Of a stretch of 40,285 bases of DNA, positions 8,155 to 17,602 are shown piece by piece. Below the pieces are notes generated by a model that was not told the DNA's origin, searched no databases, and saw only the letters and a program-made list of their open reading frames with translations. A program made the position numbers and the translations under genes. How positions within the stretch are numbered: position 1 is the stretch's first letter; each line of letters opens with the position of its first letter. The stretch lies in IMG/VR virus record IMGVR_UViG_3300021964_000170, positions 1-40,285 of that record. One strand, given 5' to 3'. This stretch comes from a virus.

Positions 8155-10533
8155 ATGGCTGCACCGTATACTAATATTAAATTTTCAGATGCCGCTATGC
8201 CGCGCATTGCATCGGCAGCAGGCTATAGCGCTACGCCATATAATAAAGAAGGCTTTCAACAGTTTCTAGCTCAGAACCCAGACGCTAAAGCTAAGTACGA
8301 ACAGTTTCAACAGCAAGCTGTAGGAACTATGATGGCCGCTAGAGGCGGTGTAGTTAGGTTTGCTGAAGGTGGTATCTTAACCACAAGAGAACAAGATGAG
8401 CTTCAACGATTAGGTTCTATAAGTCAAGATAAATTAACGGACGAAGAAACACAAAGACTGACAGATTTACGTAGTTCCGTAGATTTTACATTTGGAGATG
8501 AGACACTTTCAGGTGGAGATGCTCTTAATCGTTATAATGAAATTGGTAGAAAAAGATCAGATCAAATAACTGATGCAGATAGAGATTATCTTTCTCAATA
8601 TAGAAATTTTTATGGCTATGCTCCTGTGCCTTCTGGTACAGTAGATAGTCCTGAAATTGTAAATAGAACTACTGCTATGATGGAAGGGCTTACTCCAGAA
8701 GGTGAGCCTATTCTTACAAAAGAAATGACAGTAGATGCGTTTGGGGTACCATTAGAACAAGAACAATTAATAGGTGATGGTGTTGGACAGGCAGCAGAAG
8801 CCGCACCAACAGCTGGTGTAACAACAGCCGAAGCTACGCAAGCCGGAACAATTAAAACAACTCCAGCCGCTCAAATGGGTGTAGAAACTACACAAGAAGG
8901 TGTAGAAGAAGAGCTTGCTGGTTTAAGTCCAGCACAGGGTACAGTAACTCAAGCTACGGCAGCGGCAGAAGAATATGACACAAATGTATCATCTTTAAAA
9001 GCCCAAGAAGGACAGGGTATTCTTCTTAACAATGAAGTAACAAGAGAAATTCAGAATGGTGAACTTGTAAGTCCAGTAGCTAATGCCGAAAGGGCAGCGC
9101 AATTTACTGAAAGTATTCAAGCAGCTACGGCCACACCTACAGAAAAAGCTACTGTGCGTGGTCAGCTTGAAGATTTATATGCAGACTTTGACGCTAAAGA
9201 TCCGCCTGCATGGGCAGCAGGTGCTATGCGTGCAGCTAATGCTACTATGGCAGCGAGAGGTTTATCTGCTTCAAGTTTAGCAGGACAAGCTGTAGTGCAG
9301 GCTGCAATGGAAGCTGCTGTGCCTATAGCACAAGCTGATGCTTCTGTGTTTGCACAATTTGAATCTCAGAACTTGAGTAATCGTCAACAACGTGCTATGC
9401 TTGCGGCACAGCAACGCGCTCAGTTTATGGGACAAGAATTTGATCAGGCGTTTCAATCTAGAGTAATGAATGCTAGTAAGATTTCTGATATAGCTAACAT
9501 GAATTTTAATGCAGAGCAACAGGTGCAGTTAGAAAATTCTCGTATTGCAAATACAATTAACTTGCAGAACCTGAGTAATAGACAGGCTGTAACTATGGCA
9601 GAAGCTGCTGCACTAGCTAATTTAGAAATGGCAAGCTTAAACAATAGACAACAAGCAGCTGTACAAAACGCACAGAACTTTTTGCAGATGGACTTAGCTA
9701 ATTTAAATAACAGGCAACAGACATCTATCTTTAGTTCTCAGCAAGCTATTCAGTCTATGTTTACTGATGCTGCTGCTGCTAATGCTGCTGCACAGTTTAA
9801 TGCACAGAGTGAAAATCAAACTACTCAGTTCTTTGCTAATCTAAGAGCAACGACAGATCAGTTTAATGTAGCTCAAGCAAATGCAATTAGTCAGTTTAAT
9901 GCAGGACAAACAAATGCAAATGCTCAGTTCAATGCTGGTATACAAGCACAACGTGATCAGTTTAATGCACAGAACGCTCTTGTAATTGCACAGTCTAACG
10001 CTACATGGCGTAGGCAAATAGCTACGGCAGATACAGCAGCACTGAATAGAGCTAACGAACTTAATGCACGTTCTACACTAGAGCTTTCTACATTAGCATA
10101 TAACAATATGTGGCAGCTTTATAAAGACGTATTTGAGTTTGCATTTCAAGCTGAAGAGGGCAGGCTTCAAAGAGAAAACAATCTTTCTATTGCTGAGATT
10201 AAAGCAAGAGCAGAAGCAGGTTCAGACAGTGGTAGTGGTTTTGGTAAGATTGCTGGTACTGTTATTGGTAGTATTGCCTCTAGCTTTTTCGCATCTGATA
10301 TACGACTAAAGAAAAACATACAAGAAATTAAAGATTATGGTAACGGCATTAAGATGTATAAGTGGGAATGGAAAGATAAAGCTAAAACATTAGGTGTAAA
10401 CACGCATCAAAATAGAGGCTTTATAGCGCAGAATATTCTGAAATATTATCCAGAGCTTGTACACGAAGACGAAGAAGCTGGTTATCTACGAGTAGATTAT
10501 TTAGGAGTAGTCAAAAATGTTGGGATTAACTAG
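8155..10533 (+). CDS. Virion protein with Ala/Gln/Asn-rich repeats and C-terminal S74 self-cleaving chaperone domain
   Basis: A 792-residue protein. The N-terminus (MAAPYTNIKFSDAAMPRIASAAGYSATPYNKEGFQQFL) is followed by an acidic/Ala-rich linker. A helical region at about 395-660 repeats L(S/N)NRQQ four times and QFN(A/V) five times. From S714 (SDIRLKKN) to the end is a peptidase S74 domain: SD cleavage site, lysines after RLK, YKWEWKDKA and GFIAQNILKYYPELV. S74 domains fold trimeric fibres and then cut themselves off. Here the rest looks like a long helical internal virion or ejection protein rather than a beta fibre, so the client is unclear. A holin lies upstream and internal virion genes lie downstream. 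Its end overlaps the next ATG by 17 bases. Confidence 0.72.
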   Translation: MAAPYTNIKFSDAAMPRIASAAGYSATPYNKEGFQQFLAQNPDAKAKYEQFQQQAVGTMMAARGGVVRFAEGGILTTREQDELQRLGSISQDKLTDEETQRLTDLRSSVDFTFGDETLSGGDALNRYNEIGRKRSDQITDADRDYLSQYRNFYGYAPVPSGTVDSPEIVNRTTAMMEGLTPEGEPILTKEMTVDAFGVPLEQEQLIGDGVGQAAEAAPTAGVTTAEATQAGTIKTTPAAQMGVETTQEGVEEELAGLSPAQGTVTQATAAAEEYDTNVSSLKAQEGQGILLNNEVTREIQNGELVSPVANAERAAQFTESIQAATATPTEKATVRGQLEDLYADFDAKDPPAWAAGAMRAANATMAARGLSASSLAGQAVVQAAMEAAVPIAQADASVFAQFESQNLSNRQQRAMLAAQQRAQFMGQEFDQAFQSRVMNASKISDIANMNFNAEQQVQLENSRIANTINLQNLSNRQAVTMAEAAALANLEMASLNNRQQAAVQNAQNFLQMDLANLNNRQQTSIFSSQQAIQSMFTDAAAANAAAQFNAQSENQTTQFFANLRATTDQFNVAQANAISQFNAGQTNANAQFNAGIQAQRDQFNAQNALVIAQSNATWRRQIATADTAALNRANELNARSTLELSTLAYNNMWQLYKDVFEFAFQAEEGRLQRENNLSIAEIKARAEAGSDSGSGFGKIAGTVIGSIASSFFASDIRLKKNIQEIKDYGNGIKMYKWEWKDKAKTLGVNTHQNRGFIAQNILKYYPELVHEDEEAGYLRVDYLGVVKNVGIN

Positions 10534-10738
10534 ACAGGCATATGCCGCTTTCAAAAAAACGTATGAACCACCAAAGAAAGAAAATACTGTTAGAACAGGA
10601 GGTTTAGCAGGGCGCATAGGTGTTACTTACAATACACCAAAAGATTCTAGTCCTAAAACATTAAAAGGTTCTGAGAACACCGCAGCAAAAAATATGTTTG
10701 CGCTATTAAAAAATTTTAATGATAGGTACATTGTATAA
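10517..10738 (+). CDS. Small basic protein, 73 aa, unknown
   Basis: The ATG at 10517 is preceded by TTAGGAG inside the end of the S74 gene, and the stop overlaps the following ATG (TAATG). The product is basic and mostly disordered-looking (KKTYEPPKKENTVRTGG) with a helical end (NMFALLKNFNDRY). I recognise no family. The context of co-translated virion genes suggests a minor structural component. Confidence 0.55.
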   Translation: MLGLTRQAYAAFKKTYEPPKKENTVRTGGLAGRIGVTYNTPKDSSPKTLKGSENTAAKNMFALLKNFNDRYIV

Positions 10739-11313
10739 TGGCATATACTTTAGAAGAAATAGAACAGGCCCAAGAGCCAAACTTTGAAGCTCCCATTCCG
10801 GGTATGGGCTTAACTACAGAGTTAGGTTCTAGACCTTGGGAGCAACCGCCGCAATTTAGTAGTGTAGGTGAAGCTGCTGACTACTATCTTGAAAATCTGT
10901 TTTCTCCCCAAGGTGTAGATACTATAGTTAGTGTAGCTGAAATGGGTGGCTCTGCAATAGACATAGCGGAACAAATGACAATGGTAGGAGTGCAGAACGG
11001 TTTACATAGTGTAGACGTTGGTGTGCTTGTGTCTCCTATTTTAATAGAAGGCATTAAGACTGTAGCTAACTTTACGGATATTTCTATTGAGACAGGTGAT
11101 GAAGACGACGAAAACAGGTTCAGTGAGTCTATGGCTATGGTAGTACAGAAGCGTATGTCAGATAGCGTTGCTGCCGGTGAAGATCCTACAGAACTTGATA
11201 TGGAAGACTTTGCTATGTCTGATAAAGAGATGGCTGAGTTTGAAATGGACGACGAAGATATATCCTCTGAAGTTGAAGCGCCGTCATCAGGTCTTATGAG
11301 TAGGAGAGTATAA
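10738..11313 (+). CDS. Acidic virion-module protein, 191 aa, unknown
   Basis: Features include a proline-rich start, a helical middle with mild hydrophobicity (VDTIVSVAEMGGSAIDIAEQM and VGVLVSPILIEGIKTVANF, about residues 60-117) and a strongly acidic tail (GDEDDENRFSES, DMEDFAMSDKEMAEFEMDDEDISSE). The gene overlaps both neighbours by one base. Its place between the S74 protein and two large internal virion proteins suggests an internal or ejected component. The acidic tail might contact the basic portion of a neighbour or DNA. No family is recognised. Confidence 0.55.
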   Translation: MAYTLEEIEQAQEPNFEAPIPGMGLTTELGSRPWEQPPQFSSVGEAADYYLENLFSPQGVDTIVSVAEMGGSAIDIAEQMTMVGVQNGLHSVDVGVLVSPILIEGIKTVANFTDISIETGDEDDENRFSESMAMVVQKRMSDSVAAGEDPTELDMEDFAMSDKEMAEFEMDDEDISSEVEAPSSGLMSRRV

Positions 11314-13094
11314 TGAGCTTCTGGAAAAACTTTTTAATAGGTGCTGCTGAAGGCGCAGCAACATCCATAGGTAAAAGTATTTTAGGTGGTCTCGGTGAAA
11401 AAACAGATCTCGGTACTATGCTTACTGAAGGTACGCAAAAAGACTTTGATGAATATTTAGACCGTCGAAGGTCAGCGGTTAAAGGTGAGTACGATAAATA
11501 CGTTACGAAATTTGATGCTTTTGAAGAACAAGCTAAACAGTTTGCGGCATTAGTTGGAAGCCCTTCTTCAGACCAATTAGGTACAGAGCTAGACGGTATG
11601 GAAGCTGCTGCTAGAATTATGCAGGGCAAATCTACTGCACAGGTTAATGGCATTATTGAAAAGCTTAAAGCATTACGCGATCAAGAAAATAAAAGTTTAC
11701 GGGACATAGCACCGCATCTGTTTAAGCGTGGTGCAGATCAAGAGATCAGAAGCTACACATCGGACGACATTGCACGTATGCAAGTAGGCGGGGCATTTAA
11801 GTATACACCACAACCATATGATCTTAGCAAACGTCGTACTGGTATGGCTAGATTTCTCCGCGACGATATGGGTCTTTTCGGTGAAACATTTGCTAAACAA
11901 CGTGCTGATGTTGCGGAGAGACAGGCTAGTGCTATTACCGATGAGTTATCTGGCTATCAAAAGTACGCCTCTACAGGACAATATGATAGAGCGCAAGCAG
12001 CTTTATCACTTGCAGGTGTAGATCTAAGAACAGCATCGACTAAGCGCGGTATAGAAAAAGACATAGCGGAAACAGAAAAAGCAAAATTTGATTACGACCA
12101 AGCAAAGATTAAAGCAGAACAAGATATAGAAAAGTTTAATCTAGATATAAAACGCCTTAAGGGGGAAGCTAAAGACGCAGAGACAAATAGAAGACTAGAG
12201 GCCACTAAAAGGTATTTAGCTGGCGAAGAAGAAATGTATGCGTTAGATCAAGCGCGAAAAACATTGGCTGATAATCCTTCTGTTGAAAACGAAAGAAAAG
12301 TACGTGAAGCAGAAGTAGCCTACGATAGTGTTGTACGAGTAAGAAACTTCTACAAGAATACTAGCGCACGAGTAGACGAACTTAAAAGTCTAGACAAAAG
12401 ATTTAGCACAAATAAAACAGCTAGTGCTTTTGAAATACAGGGAATGCCAACAATCCGTGCGTACGATGCAAAAGAAGCACGAGAAGCAGAGATTGAACTT
12501 TGGCAACAAGCTACTCTTGAACAATTTAGTGCTATGGCACCACAATATAGAAACACAACAAACCTGTTACCTGTGGCAGCAATAGTAGGGCGGGACTATG
12601 TGACTGACATGCGAGACTATGCTAATGTTTCTACATCAGGTAGAAATGTAGCTGGCTCAGAAGCTACACCTTTAGAAATAATTGTAGCCGGTGTAGACTC
12701 AACCTTCCCAGATCTTTCTGCTGAAGAAAAGGCAGTTAAAAAGAAACGTGTACTACAGTTTGCAAAAGACAGAGGCTTTATAAAAGATCAAGCCGGTGGT
12801 AAAAAAGGAGATACACAACAGCAGGATACAAAGATACAACCATCAGACGTAGATGTCGGTGATGTTAACAGAAGGTTTACTATACCTGAAGGTACTGGAT
12901 CAGAAGAAGGCTTGTCCACTGAAGATATAGCCCGTGCAGAAAGGCTAAGAGACCGCCGTAAAGGCCAAATAAAAAATCTGATGGGGCAAATTCGTATGAT
13001 GAATGAAGACGGTAAAGCTAGAGTTAGAGGGTTAATAGGTACATACGAAACAGAGATTGATAACTTAGTGCGTAAATATGGCATAGAAAGATAG
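11313..13094 (+). CDS. Internal virion protein with long coiled coil
   Basis: A 593-residue soluble protein. The N-terminus (MSFWKNFLIGAAEGAATSIGKSILGGLG) is a short amphipathic Gly/Ala helix of the kind that can enter membranes. Residues about 245-340 form a long charged coiled coil (IAETEKAKFDYDQAKIKAEQ and REAEVAYDSVV). The C-terminal part is Gln/Asp-rich, then basic. The gene sits directly before the 1297-residue giant, the order of the ejection-protein cluster of podoviruses. I infer that it helps form the trans-envelope conduit at infection. No enzymatic motif is seen. Confidence 0.6.
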   Translation: MSFWKNFLIGAAEGAATSIGKSILGGLGEKTDLGTMLTEGTQKDFDEYLDRRRSAVKGEYDKYVTKFDAFEEQAKQFAALVGSPSSDQLGTELDGMEAAARIMQGKSTAQVNGIIEKLKALRDQENKSLRDIAPHLFKRGADQEIRSYTSDDIARMQVGGAFKYTPQPYDLSKRRTGMARFLRDDMGLFGETFAKQRADVAERQASAITDELSGYQKYASTGQYDRAQAALSLAGVDLRTASTKRGIEKDIAETEKAKFDYDQAKIKAEQDIEKFNLDIKRLKGEAKDAETNRRLEATKRYLAGEEEMYALDQARKTLADNPSVENERKVREAEVAYDSVVRVRNFYKNTSARVDELKSLDKRFSTNKTASAFEIQGMPTIRAYDAKEAREAEIELWQQATLEQFSAMAPQYRNTTNLLPVAAIVGRDYVTDMRDYANVSTSGRNVAGSEATPLEIIVAGVDSTFPDLSAEEKAVKKKRVLQFAKDRGFIKDQAGGKKGDTQQQDTKIQPSDVDVGDVNRRFTIPEGTGSEEGLSTEDIARAERLRDRRKGQIKNLMGQIRMMNEDGKARVRGLIGTYETEIDNLVRKYGIER

Positions 13095-13102
13095 GACTCT
13101 TT

Positions 13103-16100
13103 ATGGCAAACGTAGAAATTACACAAGAAGACTTAGACATTTTCAATTCTGTATTTGAAAAGCCTGACGAACAACAAATTGATACCGCCATAACAGATCC
13201 TTTATCTGCTACACAAGACGGTTATCAGTTTGAACGTGCCGCTACTCTGACAGGCGAAGAGGAAGACTACAAAGCTAAAATACTTAGCAATGAGTCTGTT
13301 ATGGCCGCAATGCGTAGGTATATGTATGATCGTTTTGGCGAAGATGGTAAACAAGAAGATGCTGAAACAGACGAAGATTTCTATGATAGGTACATGAATC
13401 ATCATAGATATATGACAACTAACAGCTATTCATTGGGTAAAGAAATTAGTTTCTTACGTGATGCTTCACCTGAGACCAAGCAAGCGATGGGTACTGTATA
13501 TTCATATATAGAAAATAATGCACCTGAGTTATATGAGCAACACTTAGGTGACGCAGGTAACAGTTTTCTAGACTATGCTAGCGCTGTTATTACTGACCCA
13601 TTAAATTTTGCTCAGGCTTTAATAGCTGGTGCATTTACTGGTGGTGCAGGTGCGCCTATAGCTATAGGTGCTAGTCGTGCAGCAGCTAGTCAAATTATTA
13701 AGAAAGCTATCACCGTTAACGTATTAGGTGCGAATCTATCTAAGCATGGTCTTAGAGGCACTGTATCTCATGCAGCATTAGGTGCTGCACAGGGTTCTCT
13801 TGAAAACGCTATGCTTCAAGAAATGGAAATGCAGGGTAAGGTACAGTTAGTAGAAGATGAAAACGGTAACTTAAAGTATGAAGTAGATCCAGATCTAAAC
13901 TATGAAGATATGCACACGGACATGAACAGTGTAATTATGCAGGGCGGTTTTGGTGCGCTGTTAGGTGGTGTTGAAGGTTTAGTAGCAGGTCGTGCCGCTA
14001 AGAGACAGACACTAAATTACTACAACAATTTTGTTAAAGCTAGATTTGGTCAGATTGATAATGAGCTTACAGTAGAAAAGCTTCTTGTAGATGCAGTAAC
14101 TAATGACCCTGTACAGGGTGATGTAACAGGGCGTTTATTAAAGGCTACAGATCTTGAAACAGAAGCTGCTAAAGACGCGGCTGACACTGTTGATACTATC
14201 AAGAAACATATAGGGCTAGATGAAACCACTGGTGTAAACCCTAATGCAGATGCAGATAGGCGTTTACTTGATTCGATTGGTACTGAGACAGACAGTGAAC
14301 CGTTTACACAAGCACAGCTTCGGGTCGATATATCTAAAAAGATGGGCGGCATTGTTACAGATATTGTAGAACTTAAAATAAAAGAATTTGACGATGCTGC
14401 TAAAATGGGTTTACCCCAAACAGAAGATGCTCTCACTAAAATTATTCTTGATGGTGTAACTGCATCTAAACGTAATGACAATGTAGCTACAGACTTGATT
14501 GTAGATATTTATAAATACATACGTGACAAATCCTTAAACGCTACAAGAGATGAAGACGGCGTTGATGAAGTTATGAGCCTACTAGAAGCAACGGGTAGGG
14601 TAGACGACTTTGTTGACATACTTAAAAAGTTTTCAGACAAGACGTTTGAAGGTGACGAGATGTATAACGCTGTACTAAAAGCGTTTGATGAAACTATGTC
14701 TCAGGCAGGGCGCACACTTAATGTACCTTCTCGGTTAGGTAGGGTATTAAAAGAGCATGGTTCTTTAAATAGAAAACAGCGTAAGATGCTTAATGATTAC
14801 TTTAGTTCTGTAGATGGTACACAACTTACGTATGAATCTCTGTATGATATGTATAATAAGTTTGGACGGTTTAGACGTTCGATGATGACTATCACTCCAG
14901 CTACTACAGCACGTAACATATTCTCTGGCTTAACAAATATAACATTTGCTACAGGTGCAAACGCTATTGAGTCTATTGTATTTAATATAGGTAGAGTTGC
15001 TAGAGATAAAGACTTTACTTTTGGTAATGGCTTGCGTGATATTTGGTTAGATAGCTCTGGTCTATTACTTAATCTCTGGAGATCAAACGCTACAGGTGCT
15101 AGAGCTTTTATAGATTTAGCGTTGGTAAATGATCCCGCTTTAACACGTAGATTATTTAGAAACAATGCAGAGTTTGGTGAAGGCAAAAATCTTCCCGCCG
15201 TAGCTAATTTCTTAAACGGTTTAAATATAGCATCAGATGGTTTCTTTCGTAGATCTTTGTTTGCATACGAGCTTGACAAAAGCTTTAGACGTGCAGGTAT
15301 CAAAGAAGGTATGAATGATGTTCTACTATCTGGCAAAACAATACCATCAAAGTTTCTACAACAAGCTGCTGAAGATACATTGAAAGGTACTTTCAGTTAT
15401 AGCTTTAAGAAAGGCAAAGGTGTATCAGAAGATATTGCAGCTACTACAATAGACTTTATTGAGAAGATACCAATGGGTACTGTCGTATTCCCATTTGCTA
15501 GATTTATGTTTAACGCAATGGCATTTCAATATCAATACAGCCCGTTGAATACAGCTATGAATGCTGTTCAGGCTATTACTACTGCCACAGCTAACTTAGG
15601 CCGTAAGGCAGATCAGAAAAAAGCTATTGATTACGCAAGTCTTAATCGTTCGTTTAGTAGAGGTATGGTAGGTACAGCTGCACTGTATGCCGCTATGCGT
15701 ATGAGATCTGACCAACAAGAGAATCCTTACTGGAAACTACGTATCGGTGATTCCGATGTTGATACACGGCCTTTATTTCCACTAGCTCCATACCTACTTG
15801 TTGCTGACTTGATACTTAAAACACAGGGTATGACTGAAGAACAGATAAAAGTTAATCTTAAAAACGGAATGAGAGGCCAAGCAATAACGGAAGGTGGTCC
15901 GACTACAGGACTATCCGACATAGCTGAAGCCATTGCAGGTTTGAATATGCGTGCTACAGGACAGCTACCTATGTTTGAAGCGCTGTTTAGTTTAGCGCAA
16001 CAAGACGAGACAGGCGGTTACTTTGGTGAAGATAAAGTTGGTACAGCAGTAGGGCAATTCTTTTCTGCCTATGTCAAGTCTCCATTTGTAGGAACAAACT

Positions 16101-16996
16101 TTGTTAAAGACGTGATGGCATCATTCGATGAAACCGAAGCTGTTATTCGGGACACTAAAGCTAACATAGAAGGTTTTGGCCTACAAGAAAGAGCGGTATC
16201 TGCTTTCGGAGAAGATGTTAAAGGTGTGTTGCCTGTTGCCGCACAAGAGGCTTTAGGTTTTGAAGCTGCACCTATACGTAAGTTTGCTTACAGAGAGAAT
16301 CCTGCCTACAGACAGAACACACTAGCTAAACAAACATTAGGTACTCGTATGGAGCTACCACCTAATGATGTAGAGGCAGAGATGAATGCACTTGGCTTAC
16401 CAGAGTGGCAGAAGTTTAGACCTTCAGGAGATAGAGTGGCAGACTCTTATATAAGACAAGCACACTCAGACCATATGCTTACTGCGATCAGAGGTATCAT
16501 GGCCAGTGATACATATATGAATATGTCTAAGCAGCAGCGTAGTCTGTTTATGAATAGTGTTATTAGCAGTACTAAAAAAGAAGCTAAAAAAATAGGTGAA
16601 TATTTTAACATCAAAGCTATTCAAGCTAAATTAGGAGAAGACACTCCTAAAATGAGAGAAGAGATCATGCGTCTGAAGGACAAGAATCCTGAGAAAGCGT
16701 ATGAGATATTAAATAACTTGAAGCAGCGTAGCTTGTACATATATACAGGTCCATTCGCAAGAATGCGCTGGCTAGATAATATTGATAAACGAACTAAGGC
16801 TGTAGTTAATAACCATTTACTTACACTGTATGAAAATATGGTGGCTAATGGCACACTGTACGATACAACATACGGACAGATACTAGCGTACTACGCACAA
16901 AAAGATGGCCCAGAAAACTTGACTGTCGAGAAGACAGGCTTGTATGGTCTGGGCCATGAGTTGGGTAAAGTTTTTAAAGGGGCTTATAAACCTTAA
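13103..16996 (+). CDS. Large internal virion (ejection) protein, 1297 aa
   Basis: The longest gene in the window and the last of the late strand. Residues about 155-200 contain a Gly/Ala-rich hydrophobic stretch (DPLNFAQALIAGAFTGGAGAPIA), and a second (MQGGFGALLGGVEGLVAGRAAKR) follows around 278-300; both could insert in the membrane. The rest is helical, with many charged segments and a basic C-terminus. Size and position parallel T7 gp16 or the giant ejection proteins of marine podoviruses, but I find no lysozyme or transglycosylase signature. The start is supported by AGGAC 8 bases upstream. Its TAA stop shares TTAA with the stop of the convergent mazG-like gene. Confidence 0.65.
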   Translation: MANVEITQEDLDIFNSVFEKPDEQQIDTAITDPLSATQDGYQFERAATLTGEEEDYKAKILSNESVMAAMRRYMYDRFGEDGKQEDAETDEDFYDRYMNHHRYMTTNSYSLGKEISFLRDASPETKQAMGTVYSYIENNAPELYEQHLGDAGNSFLDYASAVITDPLNFAQALIAGAFTGGAGAPIAIGASRAAASQIIKKAITVNVLGANLSKHGLRGTVSHAALGAAQGSLENAMLQEMEMQGKVQLVEDENGNLKYEVDPDLNYEDMHTDMNSVIMQGGFGALLGGVEGLVAGRAAKRQTLNYYNNFVKARFGQIDNELTVEKLLVDAVTNDPVQGDVTGRLLKATDLETEAAKDAADTVDTIKKHIGLDETTGVNPNADADRRLLDSIGTETDSEPFTQAQLRVDISKKMGGIVTDIVELKIKEFDDAAKMGLPQTEDALTKIILDGVTASKRNDNVATDLIVDIYKYIRDKSLNATRDEDGVDEVMSLLEATGRVDDFVDILKKFSDKTFEGDEMYNAVLKAFDETMSQAGRTLNVPSRLGRVLKEHGSLNRKQRKMLNDYFSSVDGTQLTYESLYDMYNKFGRFRRSMMTITPATTARNIFSGLTNITFATGANAIESIVFNIGRVARDKDFTFGNGLRDIWLDSSGLLLNLWRSNATGARAFIDLALVNDPALTRRLFRNNAEFGEGKNLPAVANFLNGLNIASDGFFRRSLFAYELDKSFRRAGIKEGMNDVLLSGKTIPSKFLQQAAEDTLKGTFSYSFKKGKGVSEDIAATTIDFIEKIPMGTVVFPFARFMFNAMAFQYQYSPLNTAMNAVQAITTATANLGRKADQKKAIDYASLNRSFSRGMVGTAALYAAMRMRSDQQENPYWKLRIGDSDVDTRPLFPLAPYLLVADLILKTQGMTEEQIKVNLKNGMRGQAITEGGPTTGLSDIAEAIAGLNMRATGQLPMFEALFSLAQQDETGGYFGEDKVGTAVGQFFSAYVKSPFVGTNFVKDVMASFDETEAVIRDTKANIEGFGLQERAVSAFGEDVKGVLPVAAQEALGFEAAPIRKFAYRENPAYRQNTLAKQTLGTRMELPPNDVEAEMNALGLPEWQKFRPSGDRVADSYIRQAHSDHMLTAIRGIMASDTYMNMSKQQRSLFMNSVISSTKKEAKKIGEYFNIKAIQAKLGEDTPKMREEIMRLKDKNPEKAYEILNNLKQRSLYIYTGPFARMRWLDNIDKRTKAVVNNHLLTLYENMVANGTLYDTTYGQILAYYAQKDGPENLTVEKTGLYGLGHELGKVFKGAYKP

Positions 16997-17379
16997 CGGT
17001 TATCACCAGAGCCACCTATCTTACCGCGTTCTTTACGGGACGTAAGCTTGTCCATGTTGTCTTTAGCTACACGGCCTAAAGAAACATCTAGATCACTAGC
17101 GAGTGCTGCACAGTACCACAGTACGTCGCCAAGCTCTGCTGCTATCTGTTCTTTAGCGGCGTCTAAATCCTTACGTTCTTTAGGTACTCCATCCCTGACT
17201 AATTTCTTAATCTTGTTGGCTACTTCACCAGCTTCACCTGTTAAACCTAATGCTGGATACATCAGCTTAGTGGTTTCAGGGTAGATAGCTGTTGTCTTAC
17301 AGAACTTCTGGTATTCTTCAAAGGTCATAGCTGCACCTTTCTTTTCCATAAAAGCTTTAACGTCGTCCAGTAGTGCCAT
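16993..17379 (-). CDS. mazG: MazG-like nucleotide pyrophosphohydrolase
   Basis: 128 residues from the ATG at 17379, which has GGAG 7 bases upstream; longer readings use a non-ATG start with no benefit. The MazG metal-binding pattern is complete: LTGEAGEVANKIKK then AAELGDVLWY (E-x-x-E ... E-x-x-D). The end, KLTSRKERGKIGGSGDNR, is typical of phage MazG proteins. These hydrolyse NTPs or dNTPs to monophosphates and have been proposed to alter alarmone levels or recycle host nucleotides. It is the last gene of the leftward operon and overlaps the RMF-like gene start-to-end by 23 bases. Confidence 0.88.
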   Translation of the reverse strand: MALLDDVKAFMEKKGAAMTFEEYQKFCKTTAIYPETTKLMYPALGLTGEAGEVANKIKKLVRDGVPKERKDLDAAKEQIAAELGDVLWYCAALASDLDVSLGRVAKDNMDKLTSRKERGKIGGSGDNR

Positions 17380-17602
17380 GCAGTTTCTCCAGATTGTCAA
17401 AGTAAGCTGTGTTGTAGCCCCTTTGCCATTCACGAGCCTGCGGTGTGTGTTCTTTGAACGGGCAGGCCGTCACAATAACAGTTGCATCATTAACCCTTTG
17501 TGTCCATTGTCTACTGTTAAAGAAAGCATCATAACCTTTTTGATACTGTAGTCTTAAAGGTGGTTCATTCTTATGTTTGTTGAATCGAAACGTCTTCTTC
17601 AT
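17357..17602 (-). CDS. Ribosome modulation factor (RMF)/CrpP-like small protein
   Basis: 81 residues, basic N-terminus (MKKTFRFNKHKN). The core pattern is GYDAFF ... ACPFKEHTPQAREWQRGYNTAYFDN, which follows the RMF-type order G-Y-x-A ... C-P-(Y/F) ... W-x-x-G-(W/Y)-x-x-A. RMF dimerises and silences ribosomes; phage-borne relatives are of unproven role. The start is the ATG at 17602, overlapping the upstream stop (ATGA). Next to mazG, it hints at manipulation of host growth state. The family call rests on a short pattern. Confidence 0.62.
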   Translation of the reverse strand: MKKTFRFNKHKNEPPLRLQYQKGYDAFFNSRQWTQRVNDATVIVTACPFKEHTPQAREWQRGYNTAYFDNLEKLHGTTGRR

